Shown: positions 27,992 to 36,669 of the stretch, piece after piece
Layout: each line of letters opens with the position of its first letter
Position numbering within the stretch: the first letter of the stretch is position 1
From: JBBDSU01 sp040904825
Lineage (GTDB): Bacteria; Actinomycetota; Nitriliruptoria; Nitriliruptorales; Nitriliruptoraceae
Direction: 5' to 3'
NCBI GenBank assembly: GCA_040904825.1
Contig: JBBDSU010000017.1
Coordinates: 1-55,233 of the forward strand
DNA: 55,233 nt
The notes under the pieces: model-generated
The model's input: the letters and a program-made list of their open reading frames with translations, nothing else
Told to the model about the DNA's origin: nothing
Database searches by the model: none
Made by a program: the position numbers and the translations under genes

Positions 27992-28294
27992 GTGAACAGG
28001 TTCCTTTCCCGCACGAACATGGTGCGGTGGCGGGGCAAGATGGGCTGTCGAAAGCCTCCTGTCAACCTGGCCACCTCAGCGCGACCGCTGGAAGTGGCTC
28101 GCTGGCCTTGGCCCAACGGCCACCTCCTCGGCTACTCTCCCGCGCCAGGGCGAGCCAGCACGCGACCTTCACGTGATGTGCTCGCCGTCTCGTGTGCCGG
28201 CCGTCCGTTGCACCACGGCGGTACCCGCGGCACGTCCGAAGCCTCGTTCCAATAATTCCGCTCGTCGAGGGCCGAACCGAAAGGCAAACCCACC
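27992..28294. other. 303-bp divergent intergenic region topA / hppA
   Basis: No gene seen. It must carry divergent promoters for topA and hppA. Only the ribosome sites at each end (AAAGGAA for topA, GAAAGG for hppA) are clear. Confidence 0.6.
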
Positions 28295-30409
28295 GTGTTC
28301 GACATGGAGCTCATCCCCTACCTCGCCATTGGCGCAGCGCTGGCAGGCTTGCTGCTGGCGGCCTACTTCGCCCGCGTAGTCAACGCCGCTGACCCGGGCA
28401 CCGATGTGATGAAGGAGATCGCCCAGGCGATCCGAGAAGGCGCAATGGCCTTCCTTCGCCGCGAGTACCGCGCGATCGCCATCTTCGTCGCCGTGCTCTC
28501 CGTCGTCGTCGCCATCGCACTCCCGGGGCTCCGCCCGTGGGGTTCGATCGGCGTGATCGGCGGAGCAGTGTTCTCAGCGGTTGCCGGGTTCATCGGCATG
28601 CGCATCGCGACCGCAGCCAACGTCCGTACCGCTCAGGCCGCCCGTGAGGGCGCCGGGCGTGCCCTGCCACTGGCCTACCGCGGCGGCGCCGTCATGGGAT
28701 TCTCGGTGGCAGGCCTTGGGCTGCTCGGTATCTCGCTCGCCTACCTGCTCTTCGTCCAGGTCTTGCGCGTCGACGACGCCTTCCAGGTCGTTGCCACCTT
28801 CGGGCTGGGCGCGTCATCCATCGCACTGTTCGCCAGGATCGGCGGCGGTATCTACACCAAGGCTGCCGACGTCGGCGCCGACCTCGTCGGCAAGGTCGAA
28901 GCTGGCATCCCTGAGGATGACCCGCGCAACCCCGCCACCATCGCTGACAACGTCGGTGACAACGTCGGTGACGTCGCCGGCATGGGCGCGGACCTGTTCG
29001 AGTCCTACGCCGGTTCAATCGTCGCACCAATGGTGCTGGCAGCACTGCTGTTCGGCGGCGTCAACGTCGACACAAAAGTCGTGGCCGACTCGTTCAACGC
29101 GCTGCAGCAGTCCACATTCCTGTTCCCACTGTTCATCGGCGCGATCGGCATGATCGCATCGATCATCGGTGCATTCCTCGTACGTGGGCGCAAGGGCAAG
29201 TCACTGTCGTCCCAATTGCACTTCGGCACCAACGTCGCCATGTTGATCACGGCCATCGCTGGGCTGGCTGGCGCCATCTGGATCTTCGGTGACGTCGCAG
29301 AGATCGAACGTCCGTGGCTGCTCGGCATGCCGATCGTGCTAGGGCTGGCCGTCGGCTACCTCATCGGGTTCGCCTCCGAGTACTACACCTCCGACCACTA
29401 CGGACCGGTCAAGCGACTCGCCAAGCAGGCCGAGACCGGTCACGCAACAGTCATCATCGCCGGCATCGCCGAGGGGATGATCTCGACCGTCGCATCGGTG
29501 GTTCTGATCGCCAGCGCGATCGGCGGCTCGTTCTGGGTAGGCACACTGGCCATGCCAGGCATCGCTGACCCGGTCACCGCTGGCCTTTACGCCGCCGCAT
29601 TGGCTGCCATCGGCATGCTGGCAACCACCGGCGCGGTCGTTGCTGTCGACGCCTACGGCCCGATCTCCGACAACGCTGGTGGCATCGCCGAGATGGCACA
29701 CATGCCGGCTGAAGTCCGTGAAGTCACCGACTCGCTCGACTCGCTGGGCAACACCACCGCAGCTGTCGCCAAGGGCTTTGCCATTGGATCAGCAGCACTC
29801 ACCGCGCTGGCGTTGTTCCGTGCCTTTACCGCAGCGGTCGGTATCGACGTCATCGACCTGACGAACGTGTCGGTCATCATCGGCTTGTTCCTCGGCGCCA
29901 TGGTGACCTTCGCGTTCGCCGCGTTGACGATGAAATCGGTTGGCCGCGCTGCCCAGCAAATGATCGTCGAGGTCCGGCGCCAGTTCGCCGAGATCCCGGG
30001 ACTGCGCGAAGGCAAGGAAGGGGTCAAGGCCGAGTACGCCAAGTGCGTCGACATTTCGACCAAGGCGTCACTGCGCGAGATGATCCTCCCCGGATCGCTC
30101 GCGGTCATCCTGCCACTGGCTGTCGGAATGGTCTCCGCCGAAGCGCTCGGCGGCCTGCTGGCCGGTGCGCTGGTGACAGGATTCCTGCTCGCCATCTTCA
30201 TGGCGAACGCTGGTGGTGCCTGGGACAACGCCAAGAAGTACATCGAAGCTGGTCACCACGGCGGCAAGGGCTCGGAAGCCCACCACGCTGCGGTTACCGG
30301 TGACACCGTCGGAGACCCGTTCAAGGACACCTCCGGTCCGGCAATGAACATCCTCATCAAGGTGATGACGATCGTTGCCCTGGTGTTCGCTCCGGTCTTC
30401 ATCGGCTGA
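28295..30409 (+). CDS. hppA: membrane-bound K+-dependent pyrophosphatase, ion-pumping
   Basis: Couples pyrophosphate hydrolysis to H+ or Na+ export across the membrane. 704 residues, about 16 helices; substrate site loops DVGADLVGKVEAGIPEDDPRNPA, ADNVGDNVGDVAGMGADLF and AVDAYGPISDNAGG. In GNTTAAVAKGFAIGSA the residue that decides potassium dependence is Ala (Lys in K+-independent forms), so it should need K+. The Glu in DLFESYAGSIVA is the position typical of Na+- or bacterial H+-pumps. Which ion is pumped cannot be settled by eye. GTG 28295 or ATG 28304. Confidence 0.93.
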   Translation: MFDMELIPYLAIGAALAGLLLAAYFARVVNAADPGTDVMKEIAQAIREGAMAFLRREYRAIAIFVAVLSVVVAIALPGLRPWGSIGVIGGAVFSAVAGFIGMRIATAANVRTAQAAREGAGRALPLAYRGGAVMGFSVAGLGLLGISLAYLLFVQVLRVDDAFQVVATFGLGASSIALFARIGGGIYTKAADVGADLVGKVEAGIPEDDPRNPATIADNVGDNVGDVAGMGADLFESYAGSIVAPMVLAALLFGGVNVDTKVVADSFNALQQSTFLFPLFIGAIGMIASIIGAFLVRGRKGKSLSSQLHFGTNVAMLITAIAGLAGAIWIFGDVAEIERPWLLGMPIVLGLAVGYLIGFASEYYTSDHYGPVKRLAKQAETGHATVIIAGIAEGMISTVASVVLIASAIGGSFWVGTLAMPGIADPVTAGLYAAALAAIGMLATTGAVVAVDAYGPISDNAGGIAEMAHMPAEVREVTDSLDSLGNTTAAVAKGFAIGSAALTALALFRAFTAAVGIDVIDLTNVSVIIGLFLGAMVTFAFAALTMKSVGRAAQQMIVEVRRQFAEIPGLREGKEGVKAEYAKCVDISTKASLREMILPGSLAVILPLAVGMVSAEALGGLLAGALVTGFLLAIFMANAGGAWDNAKKYIEAGHHGGKGSEAHHAAVTGDTVGDPFKDTSGPAMNILIKVMTIVALVFAPVFIG

Positions 30410-30425
30410 CGCACGTCCGACCGCA

Positions 30426-30489
30426 CCAAGAGGGGCCGCTGACTAATGTCAGCGGCCNNNNNNNNNNCCCCCCCCCCCCCCCCTCTTGG
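30426..30489 (+). terminator. 18-bp perfect hairpin after hppA, broken by N/poly-C artefact
   Basis: CCAAGAGGGGCCGCTGAC (30426-30443), loop TAAT, then GTCAGCGGCC (30448-30457). The missing end CCTCTTGG reappears at 30482-30489 after 10 N and a run of C. Removing the insert restores a perfect 18-bp stem. Confidence 0.85.
30458..30467. other. assembly gap (10 N) followed by poly-C
   Basis: Ten N and 16 C in a row interrupt a strong hairpin; best read as sequencing or gap-closing artefact rather than genome sequence. Confidence 0.85.
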
Positions 30490-30511
30490 AACCGTGGTCA
30501 GGGAGATGGCG

Positions 30512-31804
30512 ATGTACGCCCTTCTGACGTTCATCGTGGGGCTGCTTGCTCTCGCAGCAGTCGCGCTGCCGTTGCTCCTACGGGACCGGCTGATCTCCTT
30601 TCCTATCGTGATCGTGGCTGCCGGCATGCTCATCCCGTCGCTGTTTCCGGCCGGGACGTTCGATCCGATCAGACAGGGCTTCGCCGCCGAGCACCTGTCC
30701 GAGTTCGCCGTGATCGTGGCGTTGACGGGACTGGGCCTGTCCATCGACCGGCGCATCAGCTGGCGAGGGTGGATGACGACCTGGCGGCTGCTGGCATTCA
30801 CCATGCCGCTGAGCATCGCCGCGGCCATGTTCATTGGATGGTGGGTCGTCGGACTGGCTCCCGCCGCAGCACTGCTGTTCGGCGCGTCGCTGGCGCCGAC
30901 CGACCCGGTGCTGGCCGTCGACGTGCAGACTGGACCGCCCACGACTGGGAACCCAGACGCCGACGAACACGACGAGGTCCGCTTTGGGCTGACCTCCGAG
31001 TCGTCGCTCAACGACGGTCTGGCGTTCCCGTTCACCAACCTGGCCGTGCTCGTCGGTATCTACGGGTTCACCCCTGCGGAGTGGCTGACCAGTTGGCTGC
31101 TGATTGACGTCGGCTACAAGATCATCGGCGGCATCCTGGTGGGATGGCTCGTCGGCAGGACTCTCGGTGCGCTCACCTTGCGGTTGGTCGGCGGCAGGGG
31201 ATTCGTCGGACTGTTCGACGAAGGCAAGGGACTGGCTCCGTCGGTCATGGTGCTGGCATACACGCTGATCTCGTATGGCCTGTGCGAGGTTGTGCACGCC
31301 TACGGATTCATCGCCGTGTTCGTCACGGCCTACGTCGTAAGGGACACCGAGCGCCAGAACCACGTCCACGACCATTTGCACGAAGGCGCCGAACAGCTGG
31401 AACTCCTGGCAATGAGCGTGGTGCTCCTGCTGATCGGCGCGGCCTTCTCCGACAGTCTTTGGCCAGCAGTCACCTGGCAGATGGTGCTCGCTGCGGCTTC
31501 CATGATTCTGGTGGTACGCCCGCTCACCGCCTGGCTCGGCCTGTGGGGGCATCGCGGAGCATCCCGGGAGGAACGGGCGATGATCTCGTTCTTCGGCATT
31601 CGAGGTCTCGGGTCGATCTATTACCTTGCCTACGGCATCAACCGAGTGGAGCTGGTCGACACAACCGCGCTGTGGGCATTCACCGCCGTAACAATCTTTG
31701 TTTCACTGTTAATCCACGGGCTGACCGCCCGACCGGCGATGCGCTGGCTGGAGGCGCATCGCTTGCGGCAGCCGACAGCTGGAGAATCTGTCGAAAAGGG
31801 CTAG
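30512..31804 (+). CDS. CPA1-family Na+(K+)/H+ antiporter
   Basis: About 430 residues, 12-13 helices. CPA1/NhaP-type motifs: GASLAPTDPVLAVDVQ and TSESSLNDGLAFPF carry the ion-binding Asp/Asn-Asp residues, and FFGIRGLGSIYYLAY is the late conserved motif. The ATG at 30512 (MYALL) is preferred because CAGGGAG lies 7 nt upstream; ATG 30506 is too close to it. Stop lies 2 bp before the next antiporter start. Likely exports sodium in exchange for protons. Confidence 0.92.
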   Translation: MYALLTFIVGLLALAAVALPLLLRDRLISFPIVIVAAGMLIPSLFPAGTFDPIRQGFAAEHLSEFAVIVALTGLGLSIDRRISWRGWMTTWRLLAFTMPLSIAAAMFIGWWVVGLAPAAALLFGASLAPTDPVLAVDVQTGPPTTGNPDADEHDEVRFGLTSESSLNDGLAFPFTNLAVLVGIYGFTPAEWLTSWLLIDVGYKIIGGILVGWLVGRTLGALTLRLVGGRGFVGLFDEGKGLAPSVMVLAYTLISYGLCEVVHAYGFIAVFVTAYVVRDTERQNHVHDHLHEGAEQLELLAMSVVLLLIGAAFSDSLWPAVTWQMVLAAASMILVVRPLTAWLGLWGHRGASREERAMISFFGIRGLGSIYYLAYGINRVELVDTTALWAFTAVTIFVSLLIHGLTARPAMRWLEAHRLRQPTAGESVEKG

Positions 31805-31806
31805 GG

Positions 31807-33432
31807 TTGATCGACGGAGTTTTCGAGCAGGTGGCAGCGGTCCTGGCGGTGTGCGTTGCCGCCGGCGTCCTGGCGATGCTGCTCAGGCAGCCGCTGATCG
31901 TGGGACTGATTGCCGCAGGGATCTCGGTGGGTCCCGAGGTCCTGGGACTCGTCGAGTCCACCAGCGAAATCGAACTGCTCGCCAAGATCGGCATCGCGCT
32001 TCTGTTGTTCGTGGTCGGTCTGAAGCTCGACGTCCGCCTTGTCCGCAAACTTGGGCCCGTGGCACTGGCAACAGGGCTCGGTCAGGTGGCCTTTACCTCG
32101 ATCGTCGGTTTCGCGATCGCCATCGGGCTCGGGTTCGACGTCGTTCCCGCGCTGTACATCGCGGTGGCGCTGACGTTCTCGTCCACGATCATCATCGTCA
32201 AGCTTCTTGCCGACAAGCGGGAACTCGACGACCTCCACGGACGCATCGCGCTGGGTTTCCTCATCGTCCAGGACATCGTGGTCGTGTTGGCGATGATCGT
32301 CATCACAGCATCGGGTGACACCGGGCCCGATGCCGACCTCGCCGCCGAGATCTTCCAAGTTGTCGTCAAGGGCGTCGGCTTGCTGGCCTTCGTCGCCGTT
32401 ATCGGCCGCTATGTCGCACCGCGAGTCGCCCATGTCCTAGCGCGCAGCTCCGAACTGCTGGTCCTCGCGTCGGTCACCTGGGCCATCTTGCTCGCCGCCA
32501 TATCGATCATGCTCGGATTCAGTGAAGAAGTCGGCGCCTTCCTCGCCGGCATGTCGCTGGCATCGACGCCCTACCGCGAGGCCATCTCCGGACGTCTGTC
32601 GACGCTTCGCGACTTCCTGCTGGTGTTCTTCTTCATCGAGTTGGGCACGAAATTCGAACTCGGCGCGGCAGGCGAACAGCTCACCGCCGCGCTCGTCTTC
32701 TCCGTCTTCGTGCTCGTCGGCAACCCGATCATTGTCATGGTCATCATGGGCATCATGGGCTACCGCAAGAAGGTGTCGTTCAAAGCGGGTCTCACGGTCG
32801 CCCAGATCAGCGAGTTCTCCTTGATCCTCGCCGCGCTCGGGGCGACACAAGGCCATATCGGCAATGAGATCGTCGGGTTGATCACAGCGGTCGGCCTGGT
32901 CACCATCGGCGTGTCGACCTACCTCATCTACGGTTCCGATGCGATCTATGACCGGCTCGAACCGATGCTGCGCATCTTCGAGCGAGCCCAACCGAAAACG
33001 TCACTGGACATCGATGACGAACATGCCGAGCCGGAGTTCGTCGTGATCGGTCTCGGGCGGCTGGGATCTACCGTGCTGCGTGAACTCATCGAGCGGGATG
33101 ACGCTGTCATCGGCGTCGATTTCGATCCCAGGTCTGCCCATACGCACCAGCTCGATGTCCCGATCATCTACGGCGACGCCGAAGACCCTGATCTGGCCGA
33201 ACAGTTGCCGCTCAGCCAGACCCGCTGGATCATCAGCACCCTGAGAAACGTCGACGCCAACCTCATGCTGCTGTCGACCTTCCGGCGCCACGGATACGAC
33301 GGCAAGATCGCAGTGTGCGTCGACGACGACCGTGCCGCCGCAGAACTGTCGAGCAAGGGGGCCGATCTCATCATTCGGCCGCTGCAGTCAGCCGCGACTC
33401 CACTTATCCGTGCGATCCACGACCACCAATAG
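31807..33432 (+). CDS. CPA2-family monovalent cation:proton antiporter with RCK/TrkA-N domain
   Basis: 541 residues. N-terminal 12-13 helices with LLLFVVGLKLD, TFSSTIIIVKLLADKREL and GAFLAGMSLAS (KefB/CPA2 pattern), then a cytosolic Rossmann nucleotide-binding domain EFVVIGLGRLGSTVLREL (RCK/TrkA-N) ending LIRAIHDHQ. Family members exchange K+ or Na+ for H+ and are gated by nucleotide or glutathione. The start is TTG at 31807 with AAAAGGG upstream; no ATG fits. Follows the CPA1 gene directly, so the two antiporters are one transcription unit. Confidence 0.9.
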   Translation: MIDGVFEQVAAVLAVCVAAGVLAMLLRQPLIVGLIAAGISVGPEVLGLVESTSEIELLAKIGIALLLFVVGLKLDVRLVRKLGPVALATGLGQVAFTSIVGFAIAIGLGFDVVPALYIAVALTFSSTIIIVKLLADKRELDDLHGRIALGFLIVQDIVVVLAMIVITASGDTGPDADLAAEIFQVVVKGVGLLAFVAVIGRYVAPRVAHVLARSSELLVLASVTWAILLAAISIMLGFSEEVGAFLAGMSLASTPYREAISGRLSTLRDFLLVFFFIELGTKFELGAAGEQLTAALVFSVFVLVGNPIIVMVIMGIMGYRKKVSFKAGLTVAQISEFSLILAALGATQGHIGNEIVGLITAVGLVTIGVSTYLIYGSDAIYDRLEPMLRIFERAQPKTSLDIDDEHAEPEFVVIGLGRLGSTVLRELIERDDAVIGVDFDPRSAHTHQLDVPIIYGDAEDPDLAEQLPLSQTRWIISTLRNVDANLMLLSTFRRHGYDGKIAVCVDDDRAAAELSSKGADLIIRPLQSAATPLIRAIHDHQ

Positions 33433-33491
33433 TCGCTCAGCTGGCACCACCAGACCTCACATCGCCCGAAGTCACACTGCGTCGACAGGCG

Positions 33492-34136
33492 TCAGCGACC
33501 CGGCACCCCACGGCCATCCGCCATCCGGCCCAGGGCAACCACCCACGGCCGACGCCGGTCATGGACCGGGTCAGGTCGCACCTCGACGGAGACATCGATC
33601 AGCCCGTGCGACGAAAGCAGCGCCTCGATTTCCTGCTCTAGGGCTTCGGATTCATACACGGTCCCCAAGACCGGGTCGTCGGTGCGCCCAAGGTCACGAT
33701 TGCCGCGCAGGCATGCGAGGTACACCGGACCTCGGTTGACAAACGTGAGCAGGTGGGCAAACGTCGTACGCCACGAAGAACGCGGCAGATGGTTGAAGCC
33801 GCCCGAGATCCACAACCCGCCGAATACCCCAGGGCGGAACGGAAGATCATGCAGCGGTGTCTGCACGAGCGGATGATGCGGTAACAGCATCCGCGCTACC
33901 TGGAGCGCTCCAAATGACAGGTCGACGCCCACCGGGTGGGCGCCCGTATCACGCAAGAGCCTAAGGTCCGTCGCAGGGCCACACCCGGCATCGAGGACTA
34001 GGTCCCCGCGCTGGAGCATGTCAGCGAACCGGCGGACATCAGCAACCGGACGGCGAAGTCGCAGTGCGCGCTGGTAGTCGGCGGCGTGGTCGTCATAGGC
34101 CGCCACGCTGATGAGGGTCCGCTCGTCGAGTACCAA
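33492..34136 (-). CDS. SAM-dependent methyltransferase, class I
   Basis: 214 residues. Motif I LVLDAGCGPATDLRLL and the acidic end of strand 2 (PVGVDLS) define the SAM pocket; SGGFNHLPRSSW is the motif IV region. Substrate unknown. Chosen start is TTG at 34136, since GGAGAAG is 5-6 nt upstream and the family pattern AYDDHAADY follows soon after. Convergent with the antiporter gene. Its protein has no membrane or signal segment. Confidence 0.8.
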   Translation of the reverse strand: MVLDERTLISVAAYDDHAADYQRALRLRRPVADVRRFADMLQRGDLVLDAGCGPATDLRLLRDTGAHPVGVDLSFGALQVARMLLPHHPLVQTPLHDLPFRPGVFGGLWISGGFNHLPRSSWRTTFAHLLTFVNRGPVYLACLRGNRDLGRTDDPVLGTVYESEALEQEIEALLSSHGLIDVSVEVRPDPVHDRRRPWVVALGRMADGRGVPGR

Positions 34137-34256
34137 AACTTCTCCGGCCGCGGGCGCGACAAACGCGTGCGCCTTTGCGAGACTACTCAGGTCCGACAGT
34201 CCGTCGACCGGCCTACCGGCCCGAACTGACGTCTTCCCCGCTTCATTGCTCGGTTC

Positions 34257-34595
34257 TTAGTGGCTCGATTCGTCATCGATAAGAGTTGCGAGTCGATCAA
34301 TGCCCGCGTCGAAGAGCACCCCCGCTATCCGACGCGACGGGCTGATCACGACAAATCGACGACCGCGTTCACGTGCGCGGCGCGCGCCTTCTACGATCAC
34401 CCCGACACCGAAGCTGTCGAGGAACTCAACTCCTTCAAGATCGAGCACCACGTCGACGTCATCGTGCTGGGCTTCTCCCAGGCGTTGTCGCAGGTCAGGG
34501 GCCGTCTCGGTATCGACCTTGCCGACCGCGATCAGGCGGGCGCGGCCATCGCCATCCTGCCGGACGATCCGTAGGGCTGGCATCAGCGGGTTCAC
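34257..34595 (-). CDS. STAS-domain anti-sigma factor antagonist, BldG-like
   Basis: 112 residues, one STAS domain. Members bind a Ser kinase/anti-sigma factor and release a sigma factor when unphosphorylated. The phosphosite is in EFLDSFGVGVIVEG: the Ser after Asp is kept, but the next residue (Ser/Thr in most) is Phe. Similar to Streptomyces BldG, which also lies close to hppA/topA, so this may be the positional counterpart. No RsbW-like kinase is next to it. GTG 34595, or ATG 34583 with GAGGTG upstream. Confidence 0.85.
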   Translation of the reverse strand: MNPLMPALRIVRQDGDGRARLIAVGKVDTETAPDLRQRLGEAQHDDVDVVLDLEGVEFLDSFGVGVIVEGARRARERGRRFVVISPSRRIAGVLFDAGIDRLATLIDDESSH

Positions 34596-34622
34596 CTCGT
34601 TGCTCTCTGCATCGCCGGTTAT

Positions 34623-35042
34623 CTACCGTCGCAGACCCTGCGACGTTGCAGCCTGTGACTGCAACGATACGGGCTGACCAACCATGGTGGCTGACGCGGT
34701 GGCGTGGACACGTTCGAAGCCCACGAGCGGTATGACGAACCCTGCGACCGGCATCGCGACTGTGACGGAGATGGTCGTCGCAGGCCCGTCATGTCCGTCG
34801 CACCGGCATGTCACCAGCGTCGCTCCGTTGGCTTGCGCTACCCGTTGCGCTTCGCTACGGCCGTCGGCCCCAGAACTGGCCTGCACGACGGCTGCAAGGG
34901 CACCTGCATCCGCCGCTGCTTGCGCCTGTGCGTTTGCCAGGCCCCACGCAGCGATATCGACGATCAGCATGGCCATGAAAGTTGCGACCGCAAGAGCCAC
35001 CACCACGACAAGGCTGATCGTGCCGTCATTGCTCTCAGCCAC
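34623..35042 (-). CDS. TadE/G-like secretion-neighbourhood protein (Rv3654c type)
   Basis: 139 residues: N-terminal membrane helix (ISLVVVVALAVATFMAMLIVD) followed by an Ala-rich helix (AQAQAAADAGALAAV) and a small domain with Cys pair CRC. This is the pattern of the actinobacterial 'helicase/secretion neighbourhood TadE-like' pseudopilin. GTG start overlaps the stop of the next TadE gene by 8 bp. Likely a minor pilin or assembly factor of the Tad system. Confidence 0.82.
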   Translation of the reverse strand: MAESNDGTISLVVVVALAVATFMAMLIVDIAAWGLANAQAQAAADAGALAAVVQASSGADGRSEAQRVAQANGATLVTCRCDGHDGPATTISVTVAMPVAGFVIPLVGFERVHATASATMVGQPVSLQSQAATSQGLRR

Positions 35043-35445
35043 CTCGTGCGGCCACCTGATTCATCCCCAGGATCGGTTCGGCGACTCCGGCCGATCTGGC
35101 CACCAGGTCATGCTGCAGGGGACCGACGGTACGGAGCAATCTGACCTCAACGATGACCAGGTCACCGGGACGTCGCGAAGCTGGATCGACGCTGACGTCA
35201 AGATCTCGCGCAACTGCCGGCAACACTGCCGCAACGATCCTGCTGACATCGCGATCGTCGTGAGAGGTGACCGCAACGCGGACTCCCGCCCGCGCCGCGT
35301 CGTGCAGACGCAACGCATCGACGAACACACCGGCGGCCTGCAACAGTGTCCACGCGACCAGCGCCACCACCGGCAGCACCAGTGCTGCTTCCAAGCTCAC
35401 CGAACCTTCTGATCTGGTCACTGAACTGGTCACAGATCTGGTCAC
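35035..35445 (-). CDS. TadE-like pilus assembly protein
   Basis: 136 residues. GSVSLEAALVLPVVALVAWTLLQ is the TadE signature: a Glu five residues after a Gly that can be cut by prepilin peptidase, then a membrane helix. The first 12 residues read as VTRS-VTSS-VTRS-like repeats that come from a 12-bp DNA repeat, so the true start could be any of three GTG codons. Overlaps both neighbours, so co-translated in the tad operon. Confidence 0.85.
   Translation of the reverse strand: MTRSVTSSVTRSEGSVSLEAALVLPVVALVAWTLLQAAGVFVDALRLHDAARAGVRVAVTSHDDRDVSRIVAAVLPAVARDLDVSVDPASRRPGDLVIVEVRLLRTVGPLQHDLVARSAGVAEPILGMNQVAARGG
35410..35445 (-). repeat. three 12-bp direct repeats at TadE start
   Basis: On the minus strand GTGACCAGATCT, GTGACCAGTTCA and GTGACCAGATCA stand side by side. 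Each starts with an in-frame GTG, so any could be the start codon. Confidence 0.85.
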
Positions 35446-35681
35446 AAGCCCACGATCGACCGCGCACTGGCAAGCAAATCGTCAAACAGCCCCAACAGTG
35501 CCCCTCCACTGACCCACTGGATGAGGAGCGCAGCGACGGTGGCGACCACGACAGCTAGCAATCCGTACTCGGTGACGACCGACCCGTCCTCGTCACTGAT
35601 GACGCGACCGCCTCTCCCTAGCCTCGACGCATGTCTCGCGCGCATCGCGCCGGCGTCTGAATAGCAATTACCTGTCCCCAT
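35442..35681 (-). CDS. Flp-type pilin (DUF4244-like)
   Basis: 79 residues. The segment EDGSVVTEYGLLAVVVATVAALLI has the Flp prepilin pattern G/xxxxEY followed by one hydrophobic helix; cleavage after the Gly would leave a mature pilin of about 50 residues. ATG 35681 follows AAAGGAAG. It is probably the major pilin of the tad operon, and its 3' end overlaps TadE by 4 bp. Confidence 0.83.
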   Translation of the reverse strand: MGTGNCYSDAGAMRARHASRLGRGGRVISDEDGSVVTEYGLLAVVVATVAALLIQWVSGGALLGLFDDLLASARSIVGL

Positions 35682-35774
35682 CGATCTTCCTTTGTTCGGG
35701 GCATTTGACGTCATGCTGCAAGCACGAGGTGCCACGCGTGCTGCCGAATGATCGGGCAGATGTCGTTCAGATGA

Positions 35775-36164
35775 TCAGAGCCCTCCGAGTGCGGCGGTCA
35801 TGCCTGAATAGACGATGGGTGCCCCGACCAGCAGCACGGTGCCGGGCAACAGGCACAACGCCGTCGGCAGTGCGAGCAGCACCGGCAGTCGTTCAGCCCG
35901 CCTCAACGCTCGTGCCCGCTCGTGGGCGCGCTGACGCGCCGCTACACGCCGCAGGGCTGGCGCCACCGGCGCGCCGAACGTCCAGGCGTCGTGAATGACC
36001 GCTTCGAGGGAACCGTCTCGGCTGCGGCCATCGATGACCCCGAGCTCCAGCGACATCGCCATCCGTCTCAGCCGTGCTCCACCGCAGGGAATAACTCCAG
36101 CGACCAGTCTCAAGGCCCATGGCAGTGGCATCCCCGACGACACAGCGGTGGCGACGAGATCGGC
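35775..36164 (-). CDS. tadC: TadC-like type II secretion F-domain protein, 5' end in gap
   Basis: The C-terminal 129 residues are visible and the start is in the assembly gap. It has SSGMPLPWALRLVA and FGAPVAPALRRVAARQRAHERARALRRAERLPVLLALP, as in T2SF/TadC membrane proteins that form the inner-membrane platform. The last helix is GTVLLVGAPIVYSGMTAAL. Lies downstream of the TadB-like gene in the same operon. Confidence 0.85.
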   Translation of the reverse strand, partial: ADLVATAVSSGMPLPWALRLVAGVIPCGGARLRRMAMSLELGVIDGRSRDGSLEAVIHDAWTFGAPVAPALRRVAARQRAHERARALRRAERLPVLLALPTALCLLPGTVLLVGAPIVYSGMTAALGGL

Positions 36165-36264
36165 NNNNNNNNNNNNNNNNNNNNNNNNNNNNNNNNNNNN
36201 NNNNNNNNNNNNNNNNNNNNNNNNNNNNNNNNNNNNNNNNNNNNNNNNNNNNNNNNNNNNNNNN
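36165..36264. other. assembly gap (100 N)
   Basis: Covers the 3' end of the TadB-like gene and the 5' end of the TadC-like gene. No repeat is visible at its borders. Confidence 0.95.
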
Positions 36265-36669
36265 TCCGACTGGCGATCGGTAGAACGCTGCAAGGTCGAT
36301 GCCCGTCAGCACCGACAATCCAGGAACCATGACAACCGGTACGAGCAGCAGGATCCCCGCGACCGTCTTGGACTGAGCCGACGCCACGTCGACAGCACGC
36401 CGGGTGGCTAGGCGATCGTCTTCCGACTCCATCACCGCGTCGAGCGCAGCGCTGATTGATCCGCCCGTCGCTGTGGCGACGTGCACGACACGCTCGATAC
36501 GAGCCGTCGCATCAACACCAGCATTGTGAGGCGCCGGAGGTGCGAGCTGGTGGCCTCCGACGCCATACAGCACGTCGGTGCCGATCGGCAGTCCAGCCTC
36601 GACGGCAAGCTGCAGGCGCTCGATGTCCGCGATGCCGTCACCACCGTTGCTCCGCCCTCGCCAGCTCAC
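36265..36669 (-). CDS. tadB: TadB-like type II secretion F-domain protein, 3' end in gap
   Basis: The visible 135 residues contain a T2SF core: LQLAVEAGLPIGTDVLYG, ATGGSISAALDAVMESEDDR and VASAQSKTVAGILLLVPVVMVPGLSVL (last helix). The N-terminal membrane region found in other TadB proteins is missing, as often in actinobacteria. GTG at 36669 overlaps the TadA stop (GTGA). Platform partner of TadC. Confidence 0.85.

Noticed and set aside
36165..36264. Single fused TadB-TadC protein across the gap
   Set aside because: Each side has its own T2SF core, and the frames differ if the gap is taken at face value; two genes are the normal arrangement.
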